Position numbers and translations under genes: made by a program. 47,110 nt of DNA from the NCBI GenBank assembly GCA_040902445.1, contig JBBDXJ010000051.1:1-47110 (forward strand). Reading direction: 5' to 3'. The notes below the pieces were generated by a model. That model saw only the letters and a program-made list of their open reading frames with translations. It made no database searches and was not told the DNA's origin. The stretch's first letter is position 1, and every line of letters starts with the position of its first letter. Source of the DNA: Chryseosolibacter sp040902445 (lineage in GTDB: Bacteria; Bacteroidota; Bacteroidia; Cytophagales; Cyclobacteriaceae). Below are positions 7,629 to 17,164 of this stretch, one piece after another.

Positions 7629-8846
7629 CTACTGTGATTTTCCCCGTGCCAGTATCGGCAAAATGGATTCCACCTTTTCATTGCGGATACCGTACATGAA
7701 ATCATACAGGTTGATTACCGGGTCGCAATGTGGTACAATTACTTCAAGCCGGTCACCTACTTTGTATTGTTTAGCAGATTTTTCAAACCTAATCGTTCCA
7801 TATTCATCAGAACCCGCTATATAGTTAAATTCCGGTTCGCCAATAACCACGGCGTTGGGTTTATTTAGCGTAAGAGCTTTCGTACCGGAGTCGGTAGTCA
7901 GAATGCCTGGATAACTATTATTTATAATAGTCGTCATTACAGTGAGCGATGCTGCAAAATCATCAAATACGGTTTCATTTTTTGCTCCTCCTATTATGAT
8001 ATACTGGCAATCCATAAACAAATAACTGCCCACCTGAACATCGGTGAATCCCGAAACAGCGTTCATAATATCATAGGTTCCTGTACCCCCACCGCTGAAT
8101 ATCTCCAGATTAAGTCCCGCCGCCTTCATCATATCGTAGGTCTTTACTACCGGCTCGAAATTTTTCAGTGCCTGTTCCTTTCTTTTTTGAAAACCGGCAA
8201 CATGTTGAACGCCTCCATCATAAGCAAGGATACCGCGGAATTTCAGGTTTGGCATTTTGTCGACCATTTGAGCCAGGGCAAGGGCTGGATCTCCCGGAAT
8301 AACACCCGACCTTTTTATCATGTTAATGTCTACCACCACATCAGCCGTGATACCAGCAGCTTTCGCGGCATCCTGCAGGTCCTGGGCATTTTGAGGATTA
8401 TCAACAGCCTGAATAAAGCCTTTGTGTTTTTTCCTTAGAGTCATAGCTCTTTGGATTTTCGGGACCGTAACATTCACGCCAGTCATTAAAACATTGCTGA
8501 TACCATTGTTCAACATTATTTCGGATTCCGAAAGTTTCGCAGCACACACTCCCACCGCACCTGCGGCAACCTGCATTTTTGCAATTTCAGGACATTTATG
8601 AGTTTTAATATGCGGTCGAACGGCTACTCCTGTCCCCTGCAAACGTGTGTGAACAGTTTTGATGTTTTGCGCCATCTTGTCGAGATCCACACAGAGTGCC
8701 GGACTGTCCAGATCCCATTTGGATTTACCGAGGTCAGTTGACGCGCTGTCAATATGCTGCGCCTGCAATGAGGGCGCCCATAAGCCAGCTGCCCCGGCTA
8801 AAGCACCTGCCTTCAGGAATTTGCGACGGTTTAAGTAGTGAGCCAT
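7629..8846 (-). CDS. Tat-exported PLP enzyme, D-threonine aldolase / DSD1 family
   Basis: The 405-residue protein begins with a Tat signal (NRRKFLKAGALAGAAG, cleavage near AQA-Q). The mature part has the alanine-racemase-like barrel with PHIKTHK (K81 as probable Schiff-base lysine) and a C-terminal metal site HCDPVINLYD. D-threonine aldolase and 3-hydroxyaspartate aldolase use a His...Asp pair in this position, while D-serine dehydratase uses His-x-Cys, so the aldolase-type reading is preferred. Such enzymes split beta-hydroxy-alpha-amino acids into glycine and an aldehyde. It is the last gene of the minus-strand catabolic cluster, 148 bases behind the enolase-superfamily gene. Export of a PLP enzyme is unusual. 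Confidence 0.85.
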   Translation of the reverse strand: MAHYLNRRKFLKAGALAGAAGLWAPSLQAQHIDSASTDLGKSKWDLDSPALCVDLDKMAQNIKTVHTRLQGTGVAVRPHIKTHKCPEIAKMQVAAGAVGVCAAKLSESEIMLNNGISNVLMTGVNVTVPKIQRAMTLRKKHKGFIQAVDNPQNAQDLQDAAKAAGITADVVVDINMIKRSGVIPGDPALALAQMVDKMPNLKFRGILAYDGGVQHVAGFQKRKEQALKNFEPVVKTYDMMKAAGLNLEIFSGGGTGTYDIMNAVSGFTDVQVGSYLFMDCQYIIIGGAKNETVFDDFAASLTVMTTIINNSYPGILTTDSGTKALTLNKPNAVVIGEPEFNYIAGSDEYGTIRFEKSAKQYKVGDRLEVIVPHCDPVINLYDFMYGIRNEKVESILPILARGKSQ

Positions 8847-8994
8847 ACGTTAAAATATTAAAATGAAGTCACAGTTCTAATTTACGAAAAGAATCAACAA
8901 TAGAATCAGGGTGGAGCCAGGAAACCTGTAACCGATAACCGCTCACCATTCGACCTCCATCCTATCAGCATTTCAGCGTTTTCAGGAAGAACGA

Positions 8995-10287
8995 TTATAG
9001 CGCCACAACCTTGTGCTTCTTAATAAAATCAGGATCAATGTTGATACCCAACCCCGGACCGGTGGGAACTTTTATTTTTCCGTCCACAACTTTCAGGGGC
9101 GATGTCGGGCATTCGAATTGCACGTGGGTTTTCAATCCGTGGGTCTCGTGGTGCGCACCGGCATTGGGTAAGGCGGAAACGAAGTGAATGTCATAAAGAT
9201 ATCCCAGATCCCCTCCCGACATGTGCGGAGTACAAACTTTCCCGAAGGCATGTGCCATCCGCGCAACCTTTATCGAACGGATATATCCTCCGAAATAAAT
9301 ATTGTCAGGTTGCACAATATCAATGCCGTCATGGGCAATAAGCCAGCGGAAATTGTAAAAGCTCTGGTCCTGCTCCCCGTTCGCAACGGGAACGGTAAGC
9401 GCATCCGCAACCTTTTTGATGTCTTCGAAATGCCAATACAGGACGGGCTCTTCAAAATAACTGTAATTATATTCTTCCAGTAACCTGCCGACCTTAATGG
9501 CGCCGTCCACATCGTAATAACCGTTGGAGTCAGCATAGAGGAAAAAATCGTCGCCATACGTTTTGCGTATAAGGGGGATCAACTTTTCCGATTTTCCAGG
9601 CAGGCCCGCATAATGGATGTCCGTGGTTCCGGCATGCTGGTAACCGATCTTGATCTTGACGGCATGGACATCATATTCGGCAACGGTTTCTTTAATGCGT
9701 GCAAAATGTTCCTCCAGCGGTAAATGACGAAACTCAGTGGCCATGTAAACGGGGACTTCGGGATTATGGATTTCGCCGATCAACTGTCCCATGGATTTAT
9801 TGGCGATCTTACCAAGCATGTCCAGTATGGCAAACTCGATGGTGGCCAGCGGCATTCCCAGCGTGATGCCATTGTATCGGAAATTAAAACCGTATATGTA
9901 GACCCTGTCCATGATCAGGTCCAGCTCACGCGCATCCTGTCCAATAAAAAATTTCTGCAGCTTATTGACGAAGACGGGGAAAAGCGTGGAAAGCCCACCG
10001 TGCCCGACGGAAATTCCCTCTGCCCCATCCTTTGAACGCACGATGCACAAGAAACTTCCTTCAAAACGCAGCAATTCGAGCGTTTCAATGATCACCGGCG
10101 TGGTGAACAATTCTGCTTTCAGTACAGGCTGTTTAAGTACTTCATCAAGCCTGTCATACCTGGATTTTAAGTCAGATGGTAAACTGGGATCTTTAGTTTC
10201 TGTTCCGCAGGATGATAACGGTAAAGCAGTAGCAGCCAGGCCACCACCAACGGCGGTCGAAATAAATTTGCGTCGATTAAAACTCAT
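8995..10287 (-). CDS. Tat-exported enolase-superfamily enzyme, mandelate racemase subgroup
   Basis: The 430-residue protein starts with a twin-arginine signal (NRRKFISTAVGGGLA) followed by LSSC, which could make it a Tat-dependent lipoprotein with Cys27. The barrel shows KIK (K211, K213), metal ligands D253, E279 or E280 and E305, and a D328/H355 pair. The D-to-H distance of 27 equals that of the mandelate racemase dyad, so both acid-base residues of the MR subgroup are present. By family it abstracts a proton next to a carboxylate, most often dehydrating a sugar acid or racemising a hydroxy acid. The 251-base gap upstream suggests its own promoter. Confidence 0.88.
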   Translation of the reverse strand: MSFNRRKFISTAVGGGLAATALPLSSCGTETKDPSLPSDLKSRYDRLDEVLKQPVLKAELFTTPVIIETLELLRFEGSFLCIVRSKDGAEGISVGHGGLSTLFPVFVNKLQKFFIGQDARELDLIMDRVYIYGFNFRYNGITLGMPLATIEFAILDMLGKIANKSMGQLIGEIHNPEVPVYMATEFRHLPLEEHFARIKETVAEYDVHAVKIKIGYQHAGTTDIHYAGLPGKSEKLIPLIRKTYGDDFFLYADSNGYYDVDGAIKVGRLLEEYNYSYFEEPVLYWHFEDIKKVADALTVPVANGEQDQSFYNFRWLIAHDGIDIVQPDNIYFGGYIRSIKVARMAHAFGKVCTPHMSGGDLGYLYDIHFVSALPNAGAHHETHGLKTHVQFECPTSPLKVVDGKIKVPTGPGLGINIDPDFIKKHKVVAL

Positions 10288-10538
10288 GATGTTATAGTGT
10301 TTTTAAACCAGTGATATAATGCAGTTTATGATTAAATATTTCACGGTCTTCATTCAGACCGGAGGGATTAAAAAAAAATTGAATATTTAAAATGTATCTT
10401 TTTCCCGGAGCTGATATAACATATTATTATCAATCGCCAGCGGGCTGTCAACTGACAACTTCCGGATTGAGGGCGGCTAAAGCTATCTTAAGCCACCACT
10501 TTACCTTGCGTTCTTTTTCATGAACCACCATAAACAGG

Positions 10539-11852
10539 TTACAGCCCCACCGAAAAAAGCAAAAGAGCTAATACAACCCCGATAGCAGGAATAACAACCG
10601 TTAAGGCTCCAAATGCAGGATAGGCATCCCGGTGTGTTTCGCCGGCAATGGCCCGTATAGTGGTTACCACATATCCTCCATGCGGTAGGGAATCAATCGT
10701 GCCTGAAGAAATAGAAGCAATCCTGTGCAACGCTTCCGGATTTACACCCATGTCCAGGTAATGAGGTGCTAGTAATGGAAGTGCAATGGCTTGTCCCCCG
10801 GAAGCAGACCCGGTAATGCCTGCAATCACACTGATGGCAATAGCACTTCCAATCAAGGGGTTTCCGGGAAGGTTGGTCATGAAGTCCACAGCAGAGAGGA
10901 AGGCAGGAGTGACTTTCACTAACCCGCCGAATCCTACAACGGCAGCGGTATTGGCAATAGCGATGATAGCTCCGAGCGCGCCGTCGGAAAGAGCCTTTTT
11001 GACATTAAAGAAATACTTCCTGTTGAGCAGGTAAGCAGCAATGCAACCGCCCAGCAAGGCTACGATGAGGGCGGACTCGGCCAGTAGATCATGAAAGAGC
11101 AAGGAAAGGGCTAATACAACCACAAGCGGAATACAGCAGACATAAGGATTCGGCAATGGTCTGTTGCTGAACGTCAGGTCTGTTTCCCTTGAAACAAAAT
11201 ATTCACCTTTTTGCAACGAGCGGGCGATCATCCATCTTAACCATATATAGCCAAAACACATCATGAAGATCGCCACGATAACGCTCACCTCCCACGCTGC
11301 ATAGGGAGACGTATGGAGATACTGGATGGGGATCCAGTTCTGGATCTCCGGAGAACCTGCTGAAGTCATTGTAAAAGTCGTTGATCCGAAAGCCAATGCC
11401 GCCGGAATAAATCGCCGCGGTATATTCGCTCCTTTAAACAAGCTCACGGCCATCGGATAGACGGAAAAAGCGACCACAAACAAACTTACTCCTCCGTATG
11501 TCAGAACAGCGCAGGCCATCACGATGGCCAGCGCGGCTTTTTTCACTCCTATTTTTCCAATGATCCATGCTGCTATACTTTCGGCAGCACCACTGTCCTC
11601 CATCAGCTTGCCGAAGATCGCGCCCAGGAGGAACATGATAAACCAGGAAGCAATGAACCCTGAAAACCCGCCCATGTAACTGGTGATAAAATTGGCCTCC
11701 CCCGCATTTGCCATCTGGGGAAAAATTGCTATTCCACTTAGTAAGGCCACGAAGAAAGCTGTCAAAGGGGCTGCGATCAACAGATTTACACCTTTCATGG
11801 TAAAAATCATCAGAAGAGCAAGGCCGCCAAAGAGGCCGATCATACTAAGCAT
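10539..11852 (-). CDS. GntP-family permease (gluconate/organic acid:H+ symporter)
   Basis: This 437-residue, very hydrophobic protein has about 12 transmembrane stretches. Family-like features are the N-terminal LLIAAPLTAFFVALL region, repeated GG/GSASGG-containing re-entrant parts (ITGSASGGQAIALPLL) and a final SLPHGGYVVT segment typical of GntP/DsdX relatives. These carriers import gluconate, related sugar acids, citrate-like acids or D-serine with protons. The start at 11852 lies 28 bases after hisD-like, so the two are probably co-transcribed. The neighbourhood argues for a hydroxy or sugar acid as substrate; sequence alone does not choose among them. Confidence 0.88.
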   Translation of the reverse strand: MLSMIGLFGGLALLMIFTMKGVNLLIAAPLTAFFVALLSGIAIFPQMANAGEANFITSYMGGFSGFIASWFIMFLLGAIFGKLMEDSGAAESIAAWIIGKIGVKKAALAIVMACAVLTYGGVSLFVVAFSVYPMAVSLFKGANIPRRFIPAALAFGSTTFTMTSAGSPEIQNWIPIQYLHTSPYAAWEVSVIVAIFMMCFGYIWLRWMIARSLQKGEYFVSRETDLTFSNRPLPNPYVCCIPLVVVLALSLLFHDLLAESALIVALLGGCIAAYLLNRKYFFNVKKALSDGALGAIIAIANTAAVVGFGGLVKVTPAFLSAVDFMTNLPGNPLIGSAIAISVIAGITGSASGGQAIALPLLAPHYLDMGVNPEALHRIASISSGTIDSLPHGGYVVTTIRAIAGETHRDAYPAFGALTVVIPAIGVVLALLLFSVGL

Positions 11853-11880
11853 GTAAAAAGGGTTCTGGTAATTTTTCGGC

Positions 11881-13170
11881 TTAATTCAATTTTATCACGC
11901 CTCCATATCTTCTTACACGCAAGGCTGCCTGTTCTTTATGCGCCATGAAACCTTCCAGTTCGCACAAGCGCATTCCGTATTCACCAATGATGACGCTGGC
12001 TTCGGGCGTACATTTTTGATAGGTGCAGTTCTTCAGGAATTTACCGACCCATAGGCCACCCGTATATTTGGCTGCCTTATTGGTGGGCAGCGTATGGTTG
12101 GTGCCAATCACCTTGTCTCCATAGGCCACGTTGGTTTCCGGTCCTAAAAAGAGCGCACCGTAATTAGTGAGGTTATTCAAAAAGAAATCAGGATCTCTGG
12201 TGAGTACCTCAACGTGCTCATAAGCCAATTTATCAGCTTCAATCAGCGCCTCCAGTTCATCCGCAACAAGGATGATCAGCCCATTGTCTTCCCATGCAAC
12301 GCGGGCGATATCGGCGGTGGGTAACGTTTGAAGTTGCCTTTCAATTTCCATCAATGTTTCCCGCGCCAGCTTTTCAGACGTGGTGATCAACGCTCCGGGC
12401 GAGGTAGGGCCGTGTTCGGCCTGGCCTAAGAGATCACACGCCACCATTTCAGCGTCAGCGGTTTCATCGGCAATCACCAGGATCTCCGTAGGCCCGGCAA
12501 GCAGGTCTATTCCTACGCGGCCAAATAATTGCCTTTTCGCTTCCGCTACATATGCATTGCCTGGCCCGACGATCATATCCACTGCCTCCATTGTTTCTGT
12601 TCCCGTTGCCATGGCTACCAACGCCTGCACGCCGCCCAGCAAATAAATTTCGTCAGCGCCGGCAAGGGTCATGGCCGTGACCGTTGCCGCGGGAACCTCG
12701 CCGTTTATCGGTGGCGTACAACCGATCACGCGTTTGACGCCCGCTACCTTCGCAGTCAGGATACTCATATGTGCAGAAGCTACCATCGGATAACGTCCAC
12801 CCGGGATATAACAACCGGCACTGTTTACAGGAATATTCTTATGACCCAGGATGACACCCGGCAAAGTTTCAACCTCTATGTCCAGGATTGATGCGCGTTG
12901 TCTTTCAGCAAAATTCCGAATTTGCTGTTGAGCGAATTGGATGTCCTCGACCACTTTTCCGGGAACAGAAGCAACAATTTCTTTGATCTGCTCCTCAGTC
13001 AGCCTGAAAGACGCCGGGCTCCATTTGTCAAATTTTTTAGAATATTTTCTTACCGCCGTGTCGCCGTTTTTCTCAATATCTTCGACGATACCGCTGACAA
13101 TTTCTCTCACTTTGACGTCAGCCACCCGGATCTCGCTTTGGCTTTTGCCCTCCTTCAAATATCTGGACAT
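11881..13170 (-). CDS. HisD-family dehydrogenase, HpsN-like branch
   Basis: The 429-residue protein belongs to the histidinol dehydrogenase family, an NAD- and zinc-dependent alcohol-to-acid oxidase. It has the family Glu-His pair in AYEHVEVL and the segment GPTEILVIADETAD. Several parts differ from biosynthetic HisD and look like the sulfopropanediol dehydrogenase (HpsN) branch: YIPGGRYPMVASAHMS instead of YVPGGTAPLPSTVLM, GQAEHGPTSPGALITT, and GTNHTLPTNKAAKYTGG. No other his gene is near. It lies 43 bases after the hydrolase-like gene and 28 before the permease. I infer oxidation of a primary or secondary alcohol of the transported compound, not histidine synthesis. Confidence 0.85.
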   Translation of the reverse strand: MSRYLKEGKSQSEIRVADVKVREIVSGIVEDIEKNGDTAVRKYSKKFDKWSPASFRLTEEQIKEIVASVPGKVVEDIQFAQQQIRNFAERQRASILDIEVETLPGVILGHKNIPVNSAGCYIPGGRYPMVASAHMSILTAKVAGVKRVIGCTPPINGEVPAATVTAMTLAGADEIYLLGGVQALVAMATGTETMEAVDMIVGPGNAYVAEAKRQLFGRVGIDLLAGPTEILVIADETADAEMVACDLLGQAEHGPTSPGALITTSEKLARETLMEIERQLQTLPTADIARVAWEDNGLIILVADELEALIEADKLAYEHVEVLTRDPDFFLNNLTNYGALFLGPETNVAYGDKVIGTNHTLPTNKAAKYTGGLWVGKFLKNCTYQKCTPEASVIIGEYGMRLCELEGFMAHKEQAALRVRRYGGVIKLN

Positions 13171-13213
13171 GCATTTTAATTTTTAATCCTCAACACGCTA
13201 ACACATTAACACC

Positions 13214-15502
13214 TTAGCTCATTTCAATATGTATCGCACAAAAGTCCTCCAACTTACTGATCTTCATCTCAAGCACCTGTCCCTTCGACGTAATTTGACA
13301 GTCGCCCTGTGAGAGCAATATATCATACTTATTAACTGATTTACCGTCCAGCCGTACCTTTACCTGAATATTATTGACCGGCACCAACTCACGAATAGGA
13401 CGAACAGGTCCCGAGGTTGTATTGACAAGTGAGAGAATATATTGTCCCGGTTTAATAAGAGACTTTGTTAATCCTATGTGCACGCTGGAGGGAGCCGTCG
13501 TTTCTATCGGGATGGAATTTCCTGCCAGGTACCTGATGCTACGCAATAGCAGGTTTCGTGGATCAGGGTGCCCGATCTCATGACTTAACAAGCCAGGCTG
13601 ATTGGAGAAATATATTGCCTTCCCTTTTCCGAAATTATTTTCAACGATCGTGGGGAATTCCGTAGAGAATTCCGGAACCCACGACTTATCCGGTGGCTGG
13701 TTTTGGATGGTCGGAACCCAGGTGCAAATGACATTCGTCGCGCTGGCAGGCTTGCAGAGAGCAGTAAACCCGGCATTGAACAGCAGTTCGGTCTGTGCAC
13801 TTTCCGCTTCGACGAGTGGATGTTTTTTATTTAAGATGTATTGGTAATTATCCCGGCGGGTATTTTCGCGCTTGCCCGCATACCGGACCCCGAACAATTC
13901 ATGCAGTCCATAATCCTTTCGTTCCTTAAAATCTGCATCATAAAGACTCGTGGCGTAAGTAGCCAGAACATTTCCTCCATCGCGAACGTAATCTTTCAGT
14001 ACTGCTATTTCCTTGTCGGACATGCACCTGACGTTCGGAAAAATTACCAGTTTATATTTTTGTAGTCTCTCTTTGCTGATCTGGTAATCCAAAATAAAAT
14101 CATGGGGAATATGGTTTTCCATCAGCACCCCTTCGATGCCCTTCATCTCACCTCCAAATTCATCTCCCTCAATGGATTCCTTGCGATAGGACATCCGTGT
14201 GGGATCTGAATAATAAATTCCAATATTGGCTACAGGCGCGTGTTGTTCCAAAACCGTTTCATTCTTCTTCACAAATTCATATGCAGCAGTTTCGTTGAAA
14301 GCATTGCGGTTGTCGTGGGTCAGTGTAGGGACATTGGTGAAATAACAGTTCCAGAACCTGCCTCCTGCGGATAATATCTGCCACAACCATATTTTCAAAT
14401 CTATTGATGGATCTATTACCATACGATGGGACGTGCCGTTACCTCCATACATAACAACCGCTTCCCTTTCCGGGACCATGGATTTCAGGAACTTTATAAT
14501 GGTATTGCCATATTTCAGATCGAAATAATAATTATCTGACCCATGTCCGGTCAGGAAAGCAACACTCACCAGAATATCAAAATGGTCGCGGGCATTGTTT
14601 AGGTCAATTCCTGAATCGACGAGACTGCCAACGCCATAAATACTGAATACCTCCGCCGTGTAAACTTTATCAGCCCCAAATGATTTTGTTGTTTTTTTGA
14701 TACCGTCCATGTTCTGGTCTGCCATTTTCCTTTTCCATACCATATATTTCTCCAACTCCTCTTCTGACGCGGTATCCCTTAAAGGCAATTCCCTCCCTGA
14801 AGCTTCTTCATATCCTTTTTTGCAATGGGGGCAGTAACAAATGCCCTGCACGCCAGGAGCATTATGCCAGATGCCATCCACCGCGTAATTTTTCAGGACA
14901 TAGCGAACATATTCATTGGCGTATTCATTCCGGTGCTTTCCCAGATAGCATCCGGCATATAAACGAATGCTCCGATCCTCATACGCATAGGTGGTGACGA
15001 CCGATCGATTATTTTCATCGACCATAAACCAGTCAGGAAACTTTTGATATACATGCTCTTCCGCCCCGCGGAAATCAATGCGTCCAATCACTTTAATACC
15101 TTCTTTTTTGCAGGCCGTGGTGATTTCTTTTAAAATATCTCTATCCCCCATGAGCTTGTTTACATTGGCGGCAGGTAATGGATTCTGGAAAAAATCCACA
15201 ATTCCTCCGGCATTTATACACAATGTGTTATACGCCCCCTTCTTAAGGTAATCTACCACAGCATCTGCATTATAATTCCGGGCATCAATTTCCCTTAGAA
15301 CCGTATGCATAATGCGCACTGGTTTCTGATACCAGTATGATTTTTCGGTGGAAGATTTATTCCATATTATCTCTGCATTGGCCATATAGGGGCCAAGCAT
15401 CATGCCCCCGGTGATAACTGAACCATGCTGAAGGAAATTGCGCCTGTTAAGTTTGCCACTACTTTCCAGATTTCCTTCAGACTCATTGATATCCTTTTTC
15501 AT
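13214..15502 (-). CDS. Tat-exported glycoside-hydrolase-like protein (GHL6-type barrel plus trimerisation-like domain)
   Basis: The 762-residue protein has a twin-arginine signal (NRRNFLQHGSVITGG, about 19-35). The N-terminal half reads as a TIM barrel of the putative glycosyl hydrolase 6 group: IMHTVLREIDARNYNADAVV, KVIGRIDFRG, PDWFMVDENN, and WHNAPGVQGICYCPHC. The two CPHC cysteines are typical of this group. The second half (about 400-640) resembles the GH42 trimerisation/GATase-like fold, with KLVIFPNVRCMSDKEI and YVRDGGNVLATY. No enzyme of this type has a function that I can name with certainty. As first gene of the cluster it may release or process the substrate in the periplasm. Confidence 0.78.
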   Translation of the reverse strand: MKKDINESEGNLESSGKLNRRNFLQHGSVITGGMMLGPYMANAEIIWNKSSTEKSYWYQKPVRIMHTVLREIDARNYNADAVVDYLKKGAYNTLCINAGGIVDFFQNPLPAANVNKLMGDRDILKEITTACKKEGIKVIGRIDFRGAEEHVYQKFPDWFMVDENNRSVVTTYAYEDRSIRLYAGCYLGKHRNEYANEYVRYVLKNYAVDGIWHNAPGVQGICYCPHCKKGYEEASGRELPLRDTASEEELEKYMVWKRKMADQNMDGIKKTTKSFGADKVYTAEVFSIYGVGSLVDSGIDLNNARDHFDILVSVAFLTGHGSDNYYFDLKYGNTIIKFLKSMVPEREAVVMYGGNGTSHRMVIDPSIDLKIWLWQILSAGGRFWNCYFTNVPTLTHDNRNAFNETAAYEFVKKNETVLEQHAPVANIGIYYSDPTRMSYRKESIEGDEFGGEMKGIEGVLMENHIPHDFILDYQISKERLQKYKLVIFPNVRCMSDKEIAVLKDYVRDGGNVLATYATSLYDADFKERKDYGLHELFGVRYAGKRENTRRDNYQYILNKKHPLVEAESAQTELLFNAGFTALCKPASATNVICTWVPTIQNQPPDKSWVPEFSTEFPTIVENNFGKGKAIYFSNQPGLLSHEIGHPDPRNLLLRSIRYLAGNSIPIETTAPSSVHIGLTKSLIKPGQYILSLVNTTSGPVRPIRELVPVNNIQVKVRLDGKSVNKYDILLSQGDCQITSKGQVLEMKISKLEDFCAIHIEMS

Positions 15503-15610
15503 TCCCTTTGCTTTAAGATTTCTTTAATTTAACAGCCTCTCCGTGTAACCCATTGTTAATTTAAAACTCAAATTCAAACTGCCTGAGATTTGCTGGAATT
15601 CCAAACAGAA

Positions 15611-16750
15611 TCATTTGGTTTTTTTGATGAGGAACAAGCGAACATGTCCATCCTCGCCGGCAACGGCGATCACATCACCGTGCGCGTCGATATACTCTAT
15701 GCTGGCGCCATCGGCCTGAACCTCCGGGTTGCCCACCATCTGCCAGTCGCTGGTGCGGAAAACCTGTATGCGTCCCTCGCCATCATCACGACCTCCAACG
15801 ATCAGATAACGCCCGTCGGAACTCCAGGCGACCGCCTCGATATAAACCATGGAGCTGAATTGGAAGACCAAAGACATGTCCCAGACGCGCCAGACCGTCA
15901 CCTCCCCACCTCCATTCCCGGCAGCTACAAGCCTTTCATCCGGTGAGAAGCGAACTGACTTAATTGAAGTCGCGTCTGGTATGAGACCATTCCCTACCGT
16001 ACTCCAACCGCGGGTTTTAACCACCATCACATTCCCGGCGTTACCAGCAATGCTCATAAAATTTCCGTCCGCTGTAAAATTTATGGAATTAACAACGCTA
16101 CCACTGCTCTCACTTCCATACGCGACCGTTTGAAGCATTTTCCAATTTTTAATCTCCAGGACTTTGGCGGACCGAAAGGAACCATAGGCAAGAAACCGGC
16201 CATCGGCGGATATACTAAGCCCATCAACTTCTTCCCTGACCTCATTGTACTGGATATGCCTGGCCAGCGAACCGTCAGCGAGGTCAAAGACTTTAATACC
16301 ATTGAGGTTGCCCCCAACGACAACGTAGTGGCTATCGGGTGTGAAGGCACCACACTCGACTTCCAAAGATTTCGTGAACCCACCAGAGATACTTGAAACC
16401 AACTTCTTATCTAAACGGTCGACATCTTCTTCGGTGATATAGGTAAATGTATGCTTAATCGTGCCATCGGTTACGTCGAGAACAAAGGCTTTACCCAAAC
16501 CATTGCCCGTTACCAGCAGCTTGCCATCGGCAGAAAATTCCACGAACTCCGTAGTAATTCCGTCTTCCACATCACCTATTACTTCACCAGATTTCCAACG
16601 AGGATCTATTTGCGTGCCCCAAAGGGGCTCCAGCCCAAAGGAAGCGCCCCCATCTACCGATGCTTTGCTCACGCCATTCTGGGCGTACGAAAACAGCACG
16701 GTTATGCAAATCAGGATTAAAATTGTCAGTGTGGTTTTAACTGGTTTCAT
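15611..16750 (-). CDS. Exported WD40-repeat-like propeller protein
   Basis: The protein (379 residues from the chosen start) has a signal peptide, KTTLTILILICITVLFSYAQ, and then repeated blades: EFSADGKLLVTGNG, FTPDSHYVVVGGNLNG, SISADGRFLAYGSF, FTADGNFMSIAGNAG, FSPDERLVAAGNGGGEV, WSSDGRYLIVGGRDDG and IAVAGEDGHVRLF. This spacing is that of a seven-bladed WD40/YVTN propeller. I chose the ATG at 16750, because the 54 upstream residues open to 16912 are not signal-like. It lies 108 bases before the hydrolase-like gene's upstream end, on the same strand. Propellers of this type bind partners; no enzyme motif is visible. Confidence 0.8.
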   Translation of the reverse strand: MKPVKTTLTILILICITVLFSYAQNGVSKASVDGGASFGLEPLWGTQIDPRWKSGEVIGDVEDGITTEFVEFSADGKLLVTGNGLGKAFVLDVTDGTIKHTFTYITEEDVDRLDKKLVSSISGGFTKSLEVECGAFTPDSHYVVVGGNLNGIKVFDLADGSLARHIQYNEVREEVDGLSISADGRFLAYGSFRSAKVLEIKNWKMLQTVAYGSESSGSVVNSINFTADGNFMSIAGNAGNVMVVKTRGWSTVGNGLIPDATSIKSVRFSPDERLVAAGNGGGEVTVWRVWDMSLVFQFSSMVYIEAVAWSSDGRYLIVGGRDDGEGRIQVFRTSDWQMVGNPEVQADGASIEYIDAHGDVIAVAGEDGHVRLFLIKKTK

Positions 16751-17164
16751 GGCTGCTTTTTTTGAGTGCTTTTGAAATCGCAAACTTATTTTTAAATACT
16801 TCCGCGATGGTAAAGAGTTATTTGTATCGATTCTTCCGGTCCTGTTTTTGCGGAGATCACCGGGTTCAAACAAATTTAACAACTCTTCACTGGAAGTCAC
16901 TACTATTCGCACTCGAAATCACCGCACCTTATCCCGATAACTATCGGGACTTTTTCCATCTCCAAAGAGATTATATAGAAAGAAGCGGGTTCAGGAAAAA
17001 AACCTTTGGGATATTTGCGAATTTTCTGATGAGAAATCAAAAAAGGACTTAAAGAGAAATAGCTGCAAAATGGGCTAAATGGAGTTGAAGGTTTTATAAA
17101 GCAAAAACTTTGAATGAGTACTATAAATTCATGATATTAACACATTATAACCTGTTTGATCACA
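16751..17164. other. Divergent intergenic region with a CCCGATA palindrome
   Basis: This 414-base stretch separates the WD40-like gene from the secreted unknown protein and must hold promoters for both. The only clear structure is TCCCGATA-AC-TATCGGGA (16932-16949), followed by CTTTTT. It sits upstream of both genes, so it is more likely a dispersed Bacteroidota palindrome than a terminator. Nothing else convincing was seen. Confidence 0.5.

Noticed and set aside
11881..13170. Start of a histidine biosynthesis operon
   Set aside because: No hisG, hisC or hisB is adjacent, and the sequence follows the HpsN-like branch.
16932..16949. CCCGATA palindrome followed by T residues as a terminator
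   Set aside because: No gene ends upstream of it on the plus strand; it is in a divergent promoter region, so a dispersed palindrome is more likely.
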